Program-made: the position numbers and the translations under genes | DNA from: Halobellus limi | GTDB lineage: Archaea; Halobacteriota; Halobacteria; Halobacteriales; Haloferacaceae | DNA length: 64,000 bases | Direction: 5' to 3' | Assembly (NCBI RefSeq): GCF_004799685.1 | Contig: NZ_CP031314.1 | Span: forward strand, 62,001-126,000 | Shown: positions 62,340 to 64,000 of the stretch, piece by piece | How the letters are laid out: each line of letters begins with the position of its first letter | Position numbering within the stretch: position 1 is the stretch's first letter | The notes under the pieces: generated by a model | The model's input: only the letters and a program-made list of their open reading frames with translations | Databases searched by the model: none | What the model was told of the DNA's origin: nothing

Positions 62340-62619
62340 CTCCCGTTTCGGTCCCGGACTTCCGGAGGCTTCCGGGACTCTTCGACCCGCGACGGACGTA
62401 GTTGCGTCGCGGGCGAAACGGGGAATGCCCTGGCCGCTCGCTCCGGGCGGGTCGGCGCGCGGTGCTGGTTGGGGTCGCCGCACTCGGGCGCGCTCTCGCT
62501 CGCGCCCGGTAGGGCGCTCGCGAAGGCGCGAGCGAGAGCGCGCAGTCGGTGCTATCGGACGTCGACGTCGTCGGAAAACCGCGATGTTAGGGGCATCGCG
62601 GTGGCGGCGCGTGAGCGCC
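62340..62619. repeat. Cluster of strong hairpins upstream of the RPA-like gene
   Basis: Perfect inverted repeats follow one another: GTCCCGGA/TCCGGGAC (62351-62358, 62371-62378); CCCGCGACG/CGTCGCGGG (62386-62394, 62405-62413); a 19-bp repeat (62488-62506 with 62525-62543); CCGCGATG/CATCGCGG (62579-62586, 62594-62601); GGCGC/GCGCC (62606-62610, 62615-62619). A competing CGCTCGCG/CGCGAGCG hairpin (62515-62522, 62527-62534) overlaps the 19-bp pair. This may be a structured RNA, a replication/transfer origin or a regulator site. Confidence 0.6.
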
Positions 62620-62639
62620 TTCAGGAGTTCAGCACTCCA

Positions 62640-63500
62640 ATGTCTAGTAACAGCTCTAGTAGCAAGGTCGTTACGGTGGATGAACAGGCATTCGAACGAA
62701 CCGAAGACGCCGGCGTCGACGAAGACGGCTTCGAGGTCGTCGACGACAAGCCGGAGTTCCGGGCGACGGTCCAGCAGGAGAAGCAGGCGAAGGTGGATTC
62801 TAACCACCCAGACGGCATCGTCCAAGACTTCTCGCATCTGCCCCTGGCGCAGGAAGAGAAGATTCGCGCCCGGGAGGCCGAACTGGAACACATCAGCGCC
62901 CAAGCGGAACTCGGCACCCAAGACGGACGGGCGAAGCGGACCCGCGAGGTCGTCACCGAACGGCGGCAGCGCAAGCGGGAGAAGCGCACCCCGGACCGGA
63001 CGGATCCGCGTGAGCGCCTCTCCCGGATGGAGCTGGCGCAGGTGAACCAGGAAGCAGACCGGATCGCACAGCGGCTTCGGACCGACCACAGTCGAGCGGC
63101 TGTCTCCCGGGTGCTCGCGAGGCGGGTCGCACGGGGGCAGGACATCACCGAGGCGGTGTTCGCGACGATGGACGAACTGAAGGCGGCCCCCGGGGCCATC
63201 TGCCCGATCGAGGACGTCCCGGACGTGCCGACCGACGAGGTGAGCATCGAAGGTGAGGTGATCACGCTCTGGGATGCCAGCAACCCGAAGATCGCCCAAG
63301 TGGGCCTGATCGCGGACGACACCGGGAAAATCAAGTTCACCTCGTGGCGCAAGTCGGAGCCAGCATACGTCCAGGAAGGTGACACCGTCCGGATGCGGGC
63401 GGTCAAGAAGAACTGGTACGAGGGACGGTGTTCACTCGCCGTGACCTACGACAGTATGATCGTCTTCCCTGAACGCGACCGCCGCTGGTGGGAAGCGTAG
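62640..63500 (+). CDS. RPA-like single-strand DNA-binding OB-fold protein
   Basis: A 286-residue protein. The N-terminal part is charged and helical; the C-terminal part has the OB-fold strands VSIEGEVITLWDASNPKIAQ, GLIADDTGKIKFTSWRKSE, VQEGDTVRMRAVKKNWYEGR, as in haloarchaeal RPA-like proteins. It likely binds the single strands exposed in replication or transfer. GGAG about 12 bases before the ATG at 62640 supports the start. Confidence 0.75.
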   Translation: MSSNSSSSKVVTVDEQAFERTEDAGVDEDGFEVVDDKPEFRATVQQEKQAKVDSNHPDGIVQDFSHLPLAQEEKIRAREAELEHISAQAELGTQDGRAKRTREVVTERRQRKREKRTPDRTDPRERLSRMELAQVNQEADRIAQRLRTDHSRAAVSRVLARRVARGQDITEAVFATMDELKAAPGAICPIEDVPDVPTDEVSIEGEVITLWDASNPKIAQVGLIADDTGKIKFTSWRKSEPAYVQEGDTVRMRAVKKNWYEGRCSLAVTYDSMIVFPERDRRWWEA

Positions 63501-63687
63501 GGGGCTAAGTACCCTCTTTTTCTGGTGAGTGCCGGACCGACCCAAGCCCCACCGCCCCGCCCACCGCTCCGTGCTCACTCCCTGCGGTCGCTGCGCGCGC
63601 AGCCACAACCGTCGGATTCACAGAATCAATGCCATAGGATTTACTGGTAGAACTAAGTAGAACCCCTATTTTACTTTCCATAGCAAC
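63501..63687. other. Short gap with composition change
   Basis: Starts GC-rich and turns AT-rich by about 63620; no gene. The change suggests a joint between segments of different origin. Confidence 0.4.
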
Positions 63688-64000
63688 GTGTCACGCAATC
63701 GTTCTCTGTTGTTTGGGATCGTCGTTGTTTCGGTGATTTCCGGCCTTCTAATTGGCTACCTCACGCGTGGTACAACACTTGATAGTCAACCGTTTGCAAC
63801 TATGGCGACTGTCCAAGGAGCGTTTATTGGAATCGTGTTCTCTATCTTTGTGCTTGCATCACAGGTCAGTGCCACTCAATTCACTCCCCTAACATTAGAA
63901 CAATTAAGCAAATCAAGAGGATTTGCGCTGCTACTTGGATTTTATATATTTTCTATCCTGACAGATATTTATTTAATGCAATCTCTATCTGTGCCGATTT
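63688..64000 (+). CDS. Membrane protein, partial at the window edge
   Basis: From GTG at 63688 a frame stays open to the end of the window. It reads SRNRSLLFGIVVVSVISGLL as an N-terminal helix, a loop, then FIGIVFSIFVLASQVSATQF as a second helix, and a third helix near the edge. AT-richer than its neighbours. The family is unknown from this part. Confidence 0.55.
   Translation, partial: MSRNRSLLFGIVVVSVISGLLIGYLTRGTTLDSQPFATMATVQGAFIGIVFSIFVLASQVSATQFTPLTLEQLSKSRGFALLLGFYIFSILTDIYLMQSLSVPI

Overview
The window is haloarchaeal DNA. The evidence is high GC with strongly acidic predicted proteins, AT-rich TATA boxes about 27 bases upstream of start codons with little or no leader, and families typical of halophilic archaea: a halocyanin-like cupredoxin with a Tat signal, a HalOD1-like domain, DUF1931, DUF63, Lrp regulators with a TRASH domain, and an archaeal P1B ATPase set. 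I cannot name a genus. Integrase, conjugation, primase and RPA-like genes together point to a plasmid or an integrative conjugative element, or to a chromosome carrying one.

Region 1 (1-8 kb) is decaying sequence around an insertion sequence. It holds an alpha/beta hydrolase, an APC permease with an internal TAA, two intact CPBP intramembrane proteases, a third CPBP gene that is clearly broken, and an IS4-type transposase. Region 2 (7.9-9.4 kb) is a tyrosine recombinase preceded by a strong hairpin and promoter, with a 29-codon leaderless ORF that overlaps the integrase start.

Region 3 (9.4-42.3 kb) is a large copper/heavy-metal handling region. It encodes three different P1B ATPases (CPG, CPC and CPH motifs), three separate HMA metallochaperones, a permease with two YHS/TRASH metal-binding segments, a 46-residue YHS protein, two Lrp-TRASH regulators, an ArsR-like regulator, a membrane-tethered winged-helix protein, a DUF411 protein, a DUF302 protein, a thioredoxin, a cupredoxin fused to a membrane/SHOCT tail, three further SHOCT membrane proteins, two DoxX proteins and an aconitase. 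An ABC exporter, a methyltransferase, a geranylgeranyl-reductase-like flavoprotein, a universal stress protein, an amidohydrolase and gene remnants lie between them. A palindromic motif close to TTGGAWTCCAA recurs upstream of several of the metal genes and may be the regulon operator.

Region 4 (42.5-46.6 kb) has a Fic/Doc-like protein facing a 34-residue ORF, a PadR regulator, a DUF1931 histone-fold-like protein, exonuclease VII (XseA with an unusual C-terminal membrane helix, and XseB), a small HExxH membrane protein and a ribbon-helix-helix regulator.

Region 5 (46.7-63.5 kb) is a conjugation/replication module read on the + strand with overlapping start and stop codons: VirB2-like, surface protein (frameshifted), lipoprotein, VirB6/TrbL-like, a small membrane protein, VirB4-like ATPase, a 1442-residue VirD4/TraD-like ATPase carrying a PD-(D/E)XK-like segment, then an AEP-type primase. 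A repeat-rich gap, a zinc-ribbon pair, a HalOD1-like protein, a 600-bp cluster of hairpins and an RPA-like OB-fold protein follow. The window ends inside an AT-richer membrane-protein gene.
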